A stretch of 64,000 nt of DNA from Microplitis mediator (taxonomy: Eukaryota; Arthropoda; Insecta; Hymenoptera; Braconidae), in the NCBI RefSeq assembly GCF_029852145.1, contig NC_079971.1:4397697-4461696 (forward strand), in the 5' to 3' direction. Below the pieces are notes generated by a model that worked only from the letters and a program-made list of their open reading frames with translations, was not told the origin of the DNA and searched no databases. Positions 15,201 through 30,200 of this stretch are shown here, in pieces; position 1 is the first letter of the stretch; each line of letters begins with the position of its first letter. Made by a program: the position numbers and the translations under genes.

Positions 15201-18200
15201 GGTATTTTAAAAAGAAATAAAAAATGTAAAGGATTTATATTTTTTATTAATAGTTGAGCTGTAATTCCTTGTAATCGGTGGTAATTTATCTTGATGGCTG
15301 TCCTCAGATGCCTGAGTAAAGGCCTGAGGATGAACATTAATACAATAGAAGACAAAACGGGTTGTTAAATAAATAAATACATTAAGCAAGCGTGTACTAT
15401 GGTAATGTACTGCTATTAATAAAGACTATTTTATCAGCACAATCCTACATGTCTAACTACCATGCATTATTTATCACAAAAGCTGTAGAGGTAAAATACT
15501 GTCAGAGGTGTTGCTGTTTCTTGGTGTATTAATAATAATAAATAAATAAATATGAGTGTTTATTATTTATATTTATATATTTTTTTTTATTTTGCAGAGA
15601 CAGATGCAACGGAAGGAGTGAAATAATAAATGGTGTTCCAGTAGGGCCGCGTGTCGGCAGAAGGTCAAGCTTATCGGTAATAGTCAGAGGGCACACAGAT
15701 CCAGATCACAATACAAGAACCTGAAATAAATTTAAACGGACAACCAAGAGACGGATATAAGTTTATCTTATCAGGAACTCCTCCACAAATAAGTATCAAG
15801 ATATCACCAGACCATTGAGACCAGGCAAGTTTTTAAGAGTTTTTTAAGTTGATATGTAGAGTAGGAAAAAATAGCCCGGATGTCATAGGACATGGAAATG
15901 GTGAGCAAGATAATAATGATAACATGATCATTTAATGAACAGTTATTGTAATAATAATGATGATGGTTATTTAATAATAAATATTATTGTATATTGTGGT
16001 GAGGTTGATGTTCTGCTGATCAGTAGTTCTGTTGTTTACCTTTCATGCATCCGTATTTAGTATCAGGCACAAAACCAAGGGGACAGAACTTGCAGACGGG
16101 CTTGTGATCCTCGACGTAACAGGGGGCATCTGCCGGGCATGTCGAGTTGCTGCATGGGTCCACACATCTATAGTTCCGGCAGGCCAGGTCTGGAGAACAG
16201 CCACTGTCTCGTAGGCAAATGGACAGGGAAGGATTGCAGTTCTGGGTGCAAATGCATATGGGACGATGGTCTAGTACATCGCAGAGTTTGTCTGCTGGAC
16301 AAGGTGCGTTTGGTTTCGCACGTGAGGTACACGGGTTCTGACATTTGCCGTGAATGCAAGCGGCGTTTGATGGGCAGTCGACGTCACGCGCACAAGATGC
16401 TGTGTCCGGGGCACAAGTGAGCTCCCCGATGTCATTGACAACGAACCCGTGCTTGCAGACGCACATGGGCTGGTGGTCGCGGACTTGGCAACGTTTGTTT
16501 GGTTCGCAGCCGTGGCTGCTGCCGGTGAGAATCGACGACGTGCTGCTGATGCTCGTTGACGTGATGGTTGCCGTACATGGATCCCGACACTCTCCAGTTG
16601 CTCCGCTGCATGCCAGAGATTCTGGACACTCCAGGTCTGTCGTGCACTCGATACGCGGTGGTTCTGGGCGCGGATATTGTGAAGTACATTTTGGATCTGG
16701 TTTACATGACGTCTGGGGCATCCCAACGTAACATTGCGGGCATGTACATCGCGGCTTGTGCAACACCACTCGGCACAACGCGTTCTTCCCGCAAGCACCG
16801 CGTAGTGCACATGGATCCAGGCATTGAAGATTTATACATGACTTCTCATTTGGACACTCCGAGTCACTCGTACACTCTCGTTCTAATCAATTGGATTTCA
16901 TGACGATTTATAGTTTGTTTTTTTTTTTTTTTTAGTTTGGTTTTTTTTTACAGGGTAAGGGGAAATTTTGCAATTGGGTAGACGGGGTTCAGGTGGTAGG
17001 AGAGGAAAAAAAAGAAAAAATAAAGCAATTTATATAGAATATTGGAGTGATGTTGGAGAAAAAAATTTCTCACAAATAACACAAAACCACATGCTTTCGC
17101 GTATTTATAATAGATCAAACTTGTTCATTTTTTAAAAATCATAATTTACTTTTGTACCTTCGCGACGTAAAAATAAAAAAAATATATTTAATGAGCCGTA
17201 TCCTCAATAGAAATAGACGATAGCGTATATTTACAACACAAGCCCCCGGAAAGACTTTGAAAAGTAGAAAATAATGTGAAATATCACGGCACTGCGATTG
17301 TTTTTCAAGCATGGGTATACGAGAATGTTCTTACTGTCTAATAAATTTATAAAATAATATATTTACAACAACAAACAGCAGTGAAAATAACAAAACTACA
17401 TACTGGTATAAATTAATTTGAAGACCAAGAACATTCTGCGTATGCTGTTATATGTGAGACACGCACAGGTGTATATAAAATTATGTACAATCCTAACAAA
17501 TATATATACAAAAAAAAACATCTTAAACTGTCTGGGTGTAATTAAAAATAAATAAAATCTTTGCAGGCACCAGCTGCCTGGGTCACATCTGTCTCTCAGT
17601 GTTAACGAGTTACACTGTCATTACAAATCTATCTATAGTTAAAAACGTTTGTATTAATATTTTAATGACTAACGACACACGGTTATAAAAAAAATTTTTT
17701 AATTAAAAAAAATCAAAATTAAATAAACTACGCGTTAAAAACTATCGTTATCACAAAGTGCCGGATTAAATGAATTTATTTAATAATTAATTAGTTTTAT
17801 TAATGTGTTAGTTAATTACGTACCTGTTTTACATTCAACATCTGGAGAGCCAGTGGTACCTGGAGGACATCTACAGACAAAAATGGTACCGTCGCGAATA
17901 CATTCAGCGCCCTTACCACAACCGATTGTTCTGCAGTCCAAGGAGCTACGATCGACGCTGCCTGTAATGCAAAAAAAAGTTATCAAGTCGTTGATCATCA
18001 CGGATTATTTTAAATTTTATAGTTAAAGACTTACATGCATGCATGGGATCACCAGCGGGATACTCTTTAGGACAATAACACTGCGGCTGATTTTTATAAA
18101 CCCGACAGGCAGCGTTAACTCCGCAGCTGGTGTCTCTACAGAGATCACCACCGTCGCAGATACAGACCTGATGAGGATCGCCGTAGCAACCTGCTGCGCA

Positions 18201-21200
18201 GCTACACTCGAACCCGCCATCTGTTTCACGGCATTTAGCGTTGATGCCGCAAGGTCTTCGTTGGCATTCGTCACTTCCGGGTTTGCAATTTATCTTCGGG
18301 TTGCCGTAGTGTCCTGGTGGACATGAGCACTGAGCCGTGCGATCGACAACACGGCACTGGGCATTGAAACCGCAGACACTGTGCTGAAGACAAGGATTGG
18401 TACAAACTCCGTCGTCGCTGCATCTTTTAGTAGGCTCGCAATCTTCGTGTCGAAGACATTCCAGTTGGTAACATTCTTGACTGGGTTCACCTTGATAACC
18501 TTCTGGACACAGGCAGACTGCGCGGTGACCTGAGACCTTGCAGAGAGCATTGATGCCACATGGAGAACCATTGTAGAGACATGGGTCCTCGCATTGTCCG
18601 TTGTTGCAAGACAAAGATGTAGGACAGTCTCCATGAGTTCGACATCCAGTTACGCAGAGTCCAGCATTGCAGATGTAGCCTTTCTTGCAGGAATTGTTGG
18701 CGTCGCATTTGATGCGACACTTGCCTTGATCACAGATTTCACCACATGCACAATTATCATTAACTGAGCAGCTTCTGACGCAGTATCCGATCTCATCGCA
18801 CTCACAGACTCCGTCACAAGGAGCTGGAGACTTGGTACAACTTATTAAGGCGTTTCCGTAGTAGTTTGGAGGGCAGCTGCACTGAGCAGCGTGATTTACT
18901 ACTCGGCAACCGGCGCACTCACCGCAAGCTTTTCCACCCTCGCAGGGACTTCGGCATCTGCTGTTGATACATGATTCCTCACTGGGACAGGCATGGTCAC
19001 TACGACATCCTATTTCGCAGATACGATTCTCGCAGATTTGTCCTGGAGAACAGTGATCGTCGGTGTTACAAATTGCTTTGCAGACTCCAGCTTCGCAGCG
19101 TTCGTCATTCAAACAATTCGAGTCACTTCTGCAAGCCGCGTAGCAAGATCCTCCGTTACAAACGTGACCAGGTGGACACGAGTCATCAGTACAAGGAATA
19201 AAGTTCCTGCGACATCCAGTCAAAGGATCGCCGATCAATGGAGCCGGACAGCTGCATTGTTTCTGATGACTGAACATCGCGCACTGTGCGTTTGTTCCAC
19301 AGCAATCTGGAAGACTGCATGGATCTATGCACTGGTTGTTGATGCAAGAAAGATTTTCCGCGCACTCAATGTCAGCTCGGCAGCCAGCAAGACAGACAAG
19401 ACCCTCACAAATTTCGCCACTGCGACAATCTTCGTCTTGGCGACAAAGCGCTCGACAGATTCCTGATGAATCGCAACGTTCGTTACTCAAACAATTGGCA
19501 TTGGAAGAGCAAACTGCTGAACAGGTGCCAGATACACAGGCCATTCCTGTCAAACAGTCTCTGTTGGCTTGGCACAAAGGTCCTGGTGCTCGTAAACAAG
19601 CTATTCTTGCAGAAGGATTCGCCATAAATCCATCAGGGCACGTGCACGAAGCTCGCTGGTTTGTCACAGAGCATTTAGCGTTGGGGCCGCAAGGTGTCAG
19701 GTCACAGGGATTGACGCACTTGTTTGAAGCACAGGCTTCATTGGCATTGCAATCTTCGTCGCCTCTGCAGCCGTATGAGCACATATTATTCAAACAAATG
19801 TGCCCCAAAAAGCAGTCATTGTCTAGTCTACAAGTCAGAAGACAGTTTCCACGGACACATTTCTCATTATACGCACACTGATTATCAGAAGTACAAACTG
19901 GCAGACAAACATTGTCTCTACAAGTGTTACCATGGCTGCAATCTTCATGTCCGTTACAAGAAACCGGAAGTCTTACGCACTCGACCTCAGAGTTTCCAGT
20001 GAATCCTGGAGGGCAGCTGCAACGTTTAATATGATTGTTGACAAAACAGTCGGCATTTATACCACAAGCCGTACGAATTTCGCAAGGGTCGAGACACTGA
20101 CCATTGAGACAACGGTCTGAGAGATTACACTCTTCGTCGGATTGACATGAAGGCCTGCAAATATTCTCGTAGCAATAAGTATTGGCAGGACACTCGGAAG
20201 AAGTTGCGCAGGCTGTCGGCAAAGGACGACAGCCTACTCTGAGATCATTAGCGTCTCCATCGTAGCCAACTCTGCAGTTACAGGATGCTACGTGCTCACC
20301 TGGAGTACATTCAGCGTTAGGTCCGCAGCGTATTCTTGAACACACGTCCGCGCACTTGGGCACACCGTTTATTTCAATACATTTGGCAGTGACGGGACAG
20401 TCTACGTCTTTGAGACACTCAACTGGTGTCTGACAGCCGCTGTTATAAGCGTCTCCAACTGTTCCCGGTTGGCAGTGACAGCGATAAGAACCTCGTGAGT
20501 TGGTACAGACGGCTCCTGGTGCGCAAGGCGAATTGAGACAAAAGTCTATCAGCTCACAGCCGCGCGTAGGCTCCCCAGTGTAACCTGGTTGGCATGTGCA
20601 GACTTGGACGTGATGATTCGTCGAGCAAATGGCATTGGATCCACATGGATTATGAGCAAGACAAGCGATCCTACATTTATGTAAGTCGCAGATCTTTTCA
20701 TCCGAACAGTCATCGTGGCTCTCGCATTCAATCGGTTGGCAGCCCATCTTGTCGTCATAAGCGTCGCCGAAGAATCCTCGATCACAAGCACAAGTGGCTT
20801 TGTGATTATCAGACTTACATCCAGCATTTCTGCCGCAGAGAATTAACTCGCAAGCTTGACGACACTCCGCTTGGCCTAAATTATTTCTGACGCACTTTTC
20901 ATCATACCCACAGTCGTGGTCTGTAGTACAACGTAACTCTTGAACACAAATATTATTTTGGCAGTATTGATACTCAGGACAAGTTGTATTTAATTTACAA
21001 GTTGGACGGCAGAGTCCATCGATACACAATTGGTCGGCAATGCAGTCCCTTATTGAAGTACACAAAGCAGTACAGATACCACCGTTGCAAGAAGCTCCGG
21101 TTGGACATTGACTGTCAGTCTTACAGTATTGAACGGGTGTGCATCCAAGATTTGGGTCTCCAGTACCTCCGGGTTGACATGTACATACTGCCGAGTGATT

Positions 21201-24200
21201 GAGCGACGAACAGTCTGCGCCATGACCGCAGACATTGGGTACCGAGCATGGATCCACACATTTGTTGTCAAAGCAAGCATGGGAATGTCCACAGTCACTG
21301 TGATAATTGCACTCGAACTTAACGCACTCTGTTTTAGGATTGCCTGAGCTTTGACTCGGGCAACGGCATTCAGGAACGTGATTCCGTACAAGACATTCAG
21401 CGTTATGTCCACAAGTGTTTGGAATATCGCATGGGTTTCTACATGTGTTGTCAATACAAGATGCTGATACAGGGCAATCGTTGTCTGCGAAACAGTCTCC
21501 GGGTAATTTACATCCTAATCCAATAGGATCTCCAACCAACCCGTGTGGGCACGAACAGTAGAAGGATCCCTCAGTGTTCTGACAAACAGCAGTCGAGTGG
21601 CAAGGATGATCAAGACACTCATCAACGTCCACACAAGTGTCTCCAATTAATCCGTACCCTGGATGACATTGACAAACTGCATTATGTTTGACAGCAATAC
21701 AATTACCGTAGCCGCAATTTATTCGATTGCATGGACTAGCGCATTTGTTGCTCTCTGAATTACAGTACTTGTCTTTTGGACAGTCGTTGTCAGTTAGGCA
21801 CTCGACTTTGAAGCATCCAGAAGCATCCCCGATGTAACCAGACTGGCACTGGCATCCAGCAACGTGATCTATGACTGAACAAATTGTGTTTGGACCGCAG
21901 TCAACAAGACTGCAGGGATCAGCACAGCTGTAGTGAATGCAGGACTGCGAATCCGGACAGTCATGATGATTTTCGCACTGATGAGGAGTCAAGCAACCGG
22001 TGCCCACTGGATCACCGGCTGTTCCTCGAGGACACACGCATTTATACGTACCATGGAGATTAATACACTCAGCACTTGGATGACAAGGATGTTCTTCACA
22101 CTCATTAATATCTAGACAAGTATCCGGACCGGCAATGAAACCATGACTGCACTTACATTTACCATTGATGCAAATTTCGTCTTTGCGACATCCAGTGTCT
22201 GATGTACAGCCAATTTCGCAGCTTCCATCAACACACAGCTCACCAGGCAAACAGTTTCCATTTCCATAGCAAACTTTAACGCAGTAGCCGTTCTTACATC
22301 GTTCGCCGTGAGCGCAGTCGTTCTTCGTAGAGCAAGTACACTGACAGAAGCCTTTGTCGCAGTAGTGTTGAGCTGGACAGTCTTGGTTTGAGTGGCAAAC
22401 ATTGGGAACACGTACACAGCCTTGCTGAGGCGTTGGGTTGCCCGAGAAACCTGCGGGACAAGAGCAAGAAGTCGAGTGATCGATGCAACTGCATATCGCA
22501 TTAGCGCCACAGACGTTTTCTTTGAGCCTGCATGGATTCTGACATCTATTATTTATACATGATTGGTCTGACGGGCAGCTCTTGCTGCTACGGCATCCTA
22601 GTATACATACTCCATTATAACAAGTCTGGTCGGATTGACACTGGCTTGGTGTAACGCAAGGAATCGAGCAAAAGTTGTTGATACATTTTTCTCCGCTAGC
22701 ACAATCATCAGTAGATCTGCAAACAGCTCGACACTGTCCATCCAAACAATTACCATCATCACAGTCTGATGAAGTCACGCAGTAGTTCGTAGCGCGTACG
22801 CAGCCGTGCTGTGGGCCCTCGACTGATGGAACGAATCGATGAACACATCGGCAAATTGGCTCGCCATTAATTATCTCGCATATTGCATTCTTGCCGCAGG
22901 CGTTTTCGCATGGGTTGATACAACGATGATTCTGGCAGACTGATTGAGCTGGACAGTCTTTATTGGATACACAGGAACCTTCAGGTTGACATCCTGTAGT
23001 GTAAGGATCACCCACGTGACCAGGTTGGCACTGGCAAACAGGAGAGTCGGCAGCACCGACCACGCAAATTGCCGTAGGATGACAGGGGTTTGGATTACAC
23101 GCTTCGACGCCTACACACTCGACGTCAGCTACTGGGTTCGCTTTAAAGCCCGGAGGGCATTGACAGACTGCACGGTGATCATTGGCAATACACACAGCAT
23201 TTGTACCGCAGGCGTTTTCTTCACATACATCGTGACAAGTATGACTTAGACGGTCGCAGAGCTGCGTGGGCGGGCAGTCAATGTTGTAGACACAAGGAAC
23301 TGGTTTGCATCCGTTTGCTGAGTCGTTTGGATCACCAGCGTACAGTCCTGGTGGACATTCGCAGTTCGCCACGTGATTATTTACTACGCAAAGTGCCCCA
23401 GGCCCACAAGTAACAAAATCACAGACTGGTAGACAAAGTAAAGTGCCGTCATTAGAAGATCTGCATGTTTGATCTTCAGAGCACTCGGAGTCTGTTGTAC
23501 ATCTATTTTGTCTAGCACTCTGGCATCCTTGACGATCGTTCGGATTGCCTGTGAATCCCAGAAGACATTCACAAGCTGCCTGATGATTATTAGCGATGCA
23601 CTGAGAATTCTGCGGGCACGTAAATGATTTACATGTAGGAATACATTTCAAAACACCCAAAGCGTCCGGTCGACAGGCTGCGGTCGTATGGCAATCGTGG
23701 TCAGTTATACAGTCGGGTACTGATGGTTTCTCGCAATTTGAACTCACGGGATTCCATTCGTATCCATCTTGACATTTACAAGTCGCGTGGCCACTTCCAT
23801 CGGGCTCGCAGCGCTGATAGGCGCCGCAAACTATTTTGCTGCATGGATTAATGCAGTCATAGATGCCATTGTCTAATAAAATGCAGAAGTAACCAGCAGC
23901 GCAGTCGGAATCGTGTGAGCAGACGGGCGGTGCGATTGATCGGTCGGGTTGGCAACCATCTACGAGATTACTTGGGTTTCCAAAGTAACCATCGATACAT
24001 AGACATGACGACACATGATTCTGTGTAACACAGAGAGCATTGGGACCACACTGTAGTTTGCTACAAGCATCAACACATTTTCTTACGCCTTTACCCACTT
24101 GGAAACAAATCTGCTGAGACTCGCATTCAAGATCATTGGAGCAGTGAGCCTTAAGATGACATCCTTTAGCCAAATCATTTGGATTTCCTGTGTATCCTGA

Positions 24201-27200
24201 TGGACAAGTACACGTACCGTCTTGACAAACTGCTTTTGGACCGCATTTTACGTCACTGCACTTGCTTACGCAGCTTCTTTCCACGCATGTATGGCTGTAA
24301 GGACATGGGACTTCATTACTGCAGTGACACGTCGCTGGATCTGTGCACGGTCCTGACTCAATTGCCAGACATCCGACAAATGGATTACCATAGAAGCCTT
24401 CCTTGCATCTGCAATCATAACTCCCAAGCGTATTAAGACACACAGCATTTGTTCCGCAAGCATTTCCACTGCATTCGTTGATATCGTGACACTGAATGTA
24501 AGGATTACCAGCAAAACCTGGTGGGCAGATACACTCAATAGCGTTGGGTCCAGCATGACAGTGAGCATCTCTGCCGCACATTGAATTGGTACACTCGGAT
24601 TTTTTCTGAGCGCCACATCCTTGATACGGATTGCCGCTCGTTCCCGGATTACATACGCACTTGAAACCCGCTACATCATACTCACAGTGAGCGTTGTCCC
24701 CACAAGTTGGTTCGCAACGCGGTGGTTCAATCGGCGGCATACATAACAAGTCTGGATTACCAACAAAGTACGGGTTGCAAACACATTTATTTGTTTGCGG
24801 ATCGCAACTTGCTCCAATTCCACAGACAACTCCTTCGCATCTGCGTTTACATCTTCCACCGATGCAGACACTGGGTTCCGCACATGTTACCTCCGGCGAA
24901 CAGACGTCGGGAACACACTGACCACCCGGGAAAGGATTACCCATAAAGCCTTCAATACATTTACAAGTCGGTCCGTCGTAAGAAACAATGCACTGAGCTC
25001 CTGCTCCGCAGACAAAGCCATCGCACTGCGAAACGCATTCATTATTCTTGCCCTCGGTGAATCCAACGACGCATCTACACCAGGGCACATGTTTGTCCGG
25101 CTCACAATAGGCATTGGGACCACACGGTACGTTATCACAAGGATTAACGCAGCTACCTTGTACACAAGCTAAATAATTCTCGCAGTCATTGTTGCCCGAG
25201 CACTCTTGCCGCGGCTGAATGGCACCAGTGCAACCAGCTCCGTATGGATCTCCCACAGTGCCTCTTGGACACTCGCAAATATGTCCGCCGCGATTATTCA
25301 AACAGTAAGCTCCATGACCGCAAGGATTGTTGATACATTCGTTAACGTCAACGCAACCGTGTTGTGGATCTCCTTCGTAACCGGTCTCGCACATACATCT
25401 CGGTGGGTCGGTTGGCGTGCACTTAGCGTTCATACCACAAGGGAAACGATCGCACGGATTTTTACATCGATTACCATCCAAGGCATCCGTGTAGAATGGC
25501 GGTGGACATACACACTCGCCTGGCTGTACACATTTTTCATTTGGCTTGCATTCATTATCACTCGTGCATCGTTTTTGCGCTGGCGAGCATAAACCATTGT
25601 AGGGATCACCGCCATAACCGTGAGGACAAATGCACTCATAAGATCCCGGACGATTAATACATTCAGCTCCGTAGCCACATACTTGACGACCTTCTGTACA
25701 CTCGTTAATATCTTCGCAAGATCCATCTGGCTGTGTGCTGTATCCTTTAGGACACGCGCAATAACTCACACCACCGGCAATCGTGATACACTCAGCACCT
25801 TTTGGACATGCTTCACCTTCAGAACAACCCGCTAGCATGCATTTATCATTGACAATCTTATATGGCGGCTGACACTGGCACTCAATGCTGTTGCATTCTT
25901 CACACAGCGTAAATGGATTCCCGTGAAAACCTGGCAGACACTGACAGTCGTAACTTCCGGGTAAATTTTTGCATATCGCATTGACACCACACGGCGGCTT
26001 ATCTCTGTGTTCAAGACACTCGTTGATATCGCGGCATTTGCCGGTTTCTGGGTCTCGAGTATAACGTTGCTGACAAATGCAAACATAACTACCAACAAAT
26101 TCATCTTTAACGCACTGCTCACCGGCCGGACACGGCGAATTTGGTCCGCATACATGTGGCACTGCTGTTTCTTTGCATCCGCCGTTGTAGGGATCCCCAG
26201 TAGTACCACTTGGACACTGACAGGAGAATGAACCCGCTTCATTGTTACATACGGCACCCGGTGGGCAAGGATTTACTGCGCATTCATCTATATCCGCGCA
26301 TCCACCTTTCACGCCGGGTTTGCCAGTAAATCCATTGCTGCATAGACAAGTAGCGATGTCATTTAATATCATGCAATGGGCGTTCGGGCCACATGATACG
26401 TCTTCACAAGGATCTGCAATAAAAATAATCGTAATAAATAAAATAATAATTCCCGTGTGGAAAAATTTTTATTCGCAATGAATTTAGATCTGAATTGATG
26501 AAACTCAGATCGTGATACAAATATGACTTTTATCATAAGTTTTTATCAACAACTTTAAGGGGGACACTGTGGAATTTCAAAAAAAAAATTTTTTTTTTTT
26601 ATTAAATCAAAGTTTATATGATCAAAAATATGTATCTAGAGTTTTATATGAAAATTCCGAATATTTTTTGAGTTATAGTCATTTTTGTGACAGCACGTCA
26701 ACTGACCGTTGCATCGACTAAAAACTGTAAACGCGTTTTTCTTGAAACTACTTTTTTTGAACTGGTGGCATCTGTAATTTTCATAAATATGAACCGATTC
26801 CCAACTTTTTTTTTTTTTCGTATTCATCTATTCAGTAGCTAAAGTTGCACGTAGGGGATTTTGAAAATTTTGATTTTTAAGATTTTTTAGGGCTGTTTGA
26901 ATCCAAAAAAATGAGAAAAAATAACGAAAAAATTTTTAATATGTCGCCATTTTTTTTCAAATCCAAATTTTCAAAATCCCCTACGTGCAACGATAACCAA
27001 ATGCATACAGATTACAACGCCGTTTGGTTTTTTTGTTTCTGATAATCCGTTTTTGAGTTAGAGATGACATCATGGTGGGGGAAATTTTTGTTGCTCCACA
27101 AAAATGCTTATAACTTTGTAACAACATGATATTTTTTAATGAAAATTTAGGAGAATTATCTTCAATGTATACTTTATAGAACAAAAAAAACCCGATCCCC

Positions 27201-30200
27201 AACTTCCTTTATTATTCCAGTCAAAAAAATTCCCGAAAATCACCTATTTTTTCGATCCTCACAGTGGCTATCCCCCTTAATCACAACAAATTTACGACTC
27301 AGTCAAATTTTGATCCAAGTGATCTGAAGTTCATTTAATAAAATAATTTTACAATCGAAACTGATTTACGTAAACCGAGTACTGGATAGAATAAATTTAT
27401 TTGAAATTTCTGAATCGATAATTTTGACAAAGTATTTTTTATAGTAAAAATTCAGTGGAGTTTCTATCAAAGTCATCTTAAGTCCAATTCGCAGACATAA
27501 TAAATTAATTTTATAGTTGATACGGATGTACTAGACGAAAAGTTGGAGCAAATTCATGATAAAAGTCATATTTGTGTCACGATCAGTCTCGTGATAAAAT
27601 TCACATCTAAATTCATTATGAAAAAAATTTTTTTTGCACGGAAATAATAATTAGTGTCATTAAATAAAATATTCAACTTACGTCTGCAGTCATTGCCGAT
27701 ATTTGGCTCCGGACAGAGACATCTCTTAGCTAAATCACAAATAGCATTGCCAGGACAGTCATTGTCAGCATCGCATGTCACAACTCCAACGCACTTGGTA
27801 TAAGGATCAGGATCAGGTATCGTGTCCTCGGGACAAGCGCATGTATATCCACCATTGGTATTAGTACAAGTTGCACCATGACCGCAGGCGTCAGTCCTTG
27901 CGCACTCGTCTACGTCTTGAAGTAAAACCGCAGATTAATCGTAAACCTCCCACTCATATTTACACAATACTCATATGCATACCCAGCGAATGTATAAATG
28001 CACACGAGTATCTAGATGTAGCTTTTAAACTAAAGTAATAAAATATAGTAAAAGTAATAGGTACCTATGCACTGCTTGAAGGCATTGCCGGAGTAACCGG
28101 GCTTGCATTGGCAGCTGAAACCACCGGGCGTGTTGGTGCATATTGAGTTTTTGCCACATCGTCCCGAGGGTCCATTGACCGGGTCACACTCGTTGATGTC
28201 GACGCAACCCGCGGCGATGTCGTTGGGGTTGAATGTCCAGCCGTCCTCGCAGATACAGTAGGCCTCGTGTCCGTCGGGTTTGCAGAAGGCATGCTCGCTG
28301 CAAGTAACAGTCTCACATGGGGCTGTAAAATAAACGGGGCATTAATGGCTTAAATAAGGAAGAACAAGTCTCATATGAGCGTCATGGGCTTCTATACACC
28401 AGTCATATGTATATATAATATATAAGACCGAGTAACTTCCTCATATCTCAACGTCTTATCGGCAATCAGCATCTTGAGTCCAGCCCTCGGGGCATAAAAA
28501 TGCTATTGCATGCTTTACGATAGCAAGCAAATAAAATAAGATTACCAAGAGCTCACTACATCTCCTTTTATTCTATTGAATTTTATTTTAATTTATAATA
28601 GTATCTAGCGTATGTGTAAGTCCATGTACCTTTGCAGGGTATTTGCGGCGGAGTACCAACGAAACCGGTCTCACAGGAGCAGTGATAACTTCCTCGGGTG
28701 TTAATACAGACTGAAGAGGGGCCGCATAGGTTCGTTGCGCACTCGTCGAGGTCCTCGCACTCGGCTCCAACGGCCTTGAATCCGTCCTTGCAGAAGCACT
28801 GGCCCTCGATACACTCCGCGTTGTTGACGCAGTCAAAGTTTGACTTGCACAGGGTTGTTACGTCCGTCTGTTAATTATTCATTTAATTTACACCCGTGTT
28901 ATTTGAATATTTTATTTGCTTTACTTACGAGGCTTTTACCGCCTCAATTTATTTTATCGCTCCTGATATAGAATACCCGGCGTTAAATATAGAAACTTAC
29001 CTGATCACAAGCTACCGCAGGACTCGGGTTTCCACTGTATCCTGGTGGACACTCGCAAGTGAACCCGGGAATGGAATTTCTGCATATTGCATTTGCGCCG
29101 CAGGGATTCTCTGGTCCATTACACTCGTCAATATCTAGATGACGATAATAATATTATTTAAATGATAATGATCTTGCGGGTATTTAATGTAATTGCAGAA
29201 TAAAAATTAACACACAGTTAGAGGAATATAAAATATATATAATATAGTTAAGAGTAAGATTAAAATCATTAGTTTAGCTAACCAGTGCAGCCTTTGAAAG
29301 GGTCGCCGGTATAATCCTGGTTACATCGGCATATGTAGCTCCCAAGTGTATCCACACACTCGGAATTATCGCCGCAGGGATTTTTCTCGCATTCATTAAC
29401 ATCTGTTATACATCACACACAAATGGTTAATTATGATCAATTAGTTATGCCAGGAATTACTTATAAAAATTATTTTCTAATGATAATAATAATAATAAGT
29501 TAGATAATGATGTTACTGACTCTCGCATAAAATTAGTCCATGTCCCGTGAAACCTTGAGGGCACACACATTTATACGAGCCATAAATATTAATGCACTTG
29601 GCATTGGGCGCGCAAGCATTGTCGCGCAAGCATTCGTTAATGTCAGTGCAGCCTAGAACTGGATCAAGCTGATAACCCGGAAGACATTGACACTCAAATC
29701 CACCTTGAGTATTAACACAGGTTGAATCCTTGCCACACATGTCATTAGACTCGCATTCGTTGATATCTGTCCCGATTAAATTAGTTACGTTAATTAAACG
29801 GAGTAAGCATTACTAAGTTTACCTACGGTTTTAAATAATACTATATATTTTATTTAATTTAAATCCATGTAATTAGGGGTGACAAATTTTAAATTGACAA
29901 CCGAATAACTGGACAAGCCACAAACCGAATCATTAAATGCGATTGATAATAATCATTACCGTTACAACCGCTGAATGGATCACCGTCCATACCATCAGGA
30001 CAGTGACACTTGAAACCTCCATCAACGTTTGTACACAGAGCAGAACGTCCACATGGACTTCTTACACACTCATCAACGTCTCTGCAGTGGTCCTCCGGAT
30101 TGCCTTCGAATCCATCGGGACACTCGCATCGATAACCGCCGGATAAATTAATACAGCGCGCATTGTGACCGCAGGTTCCGGGATTATCGCACTCGTTTAT

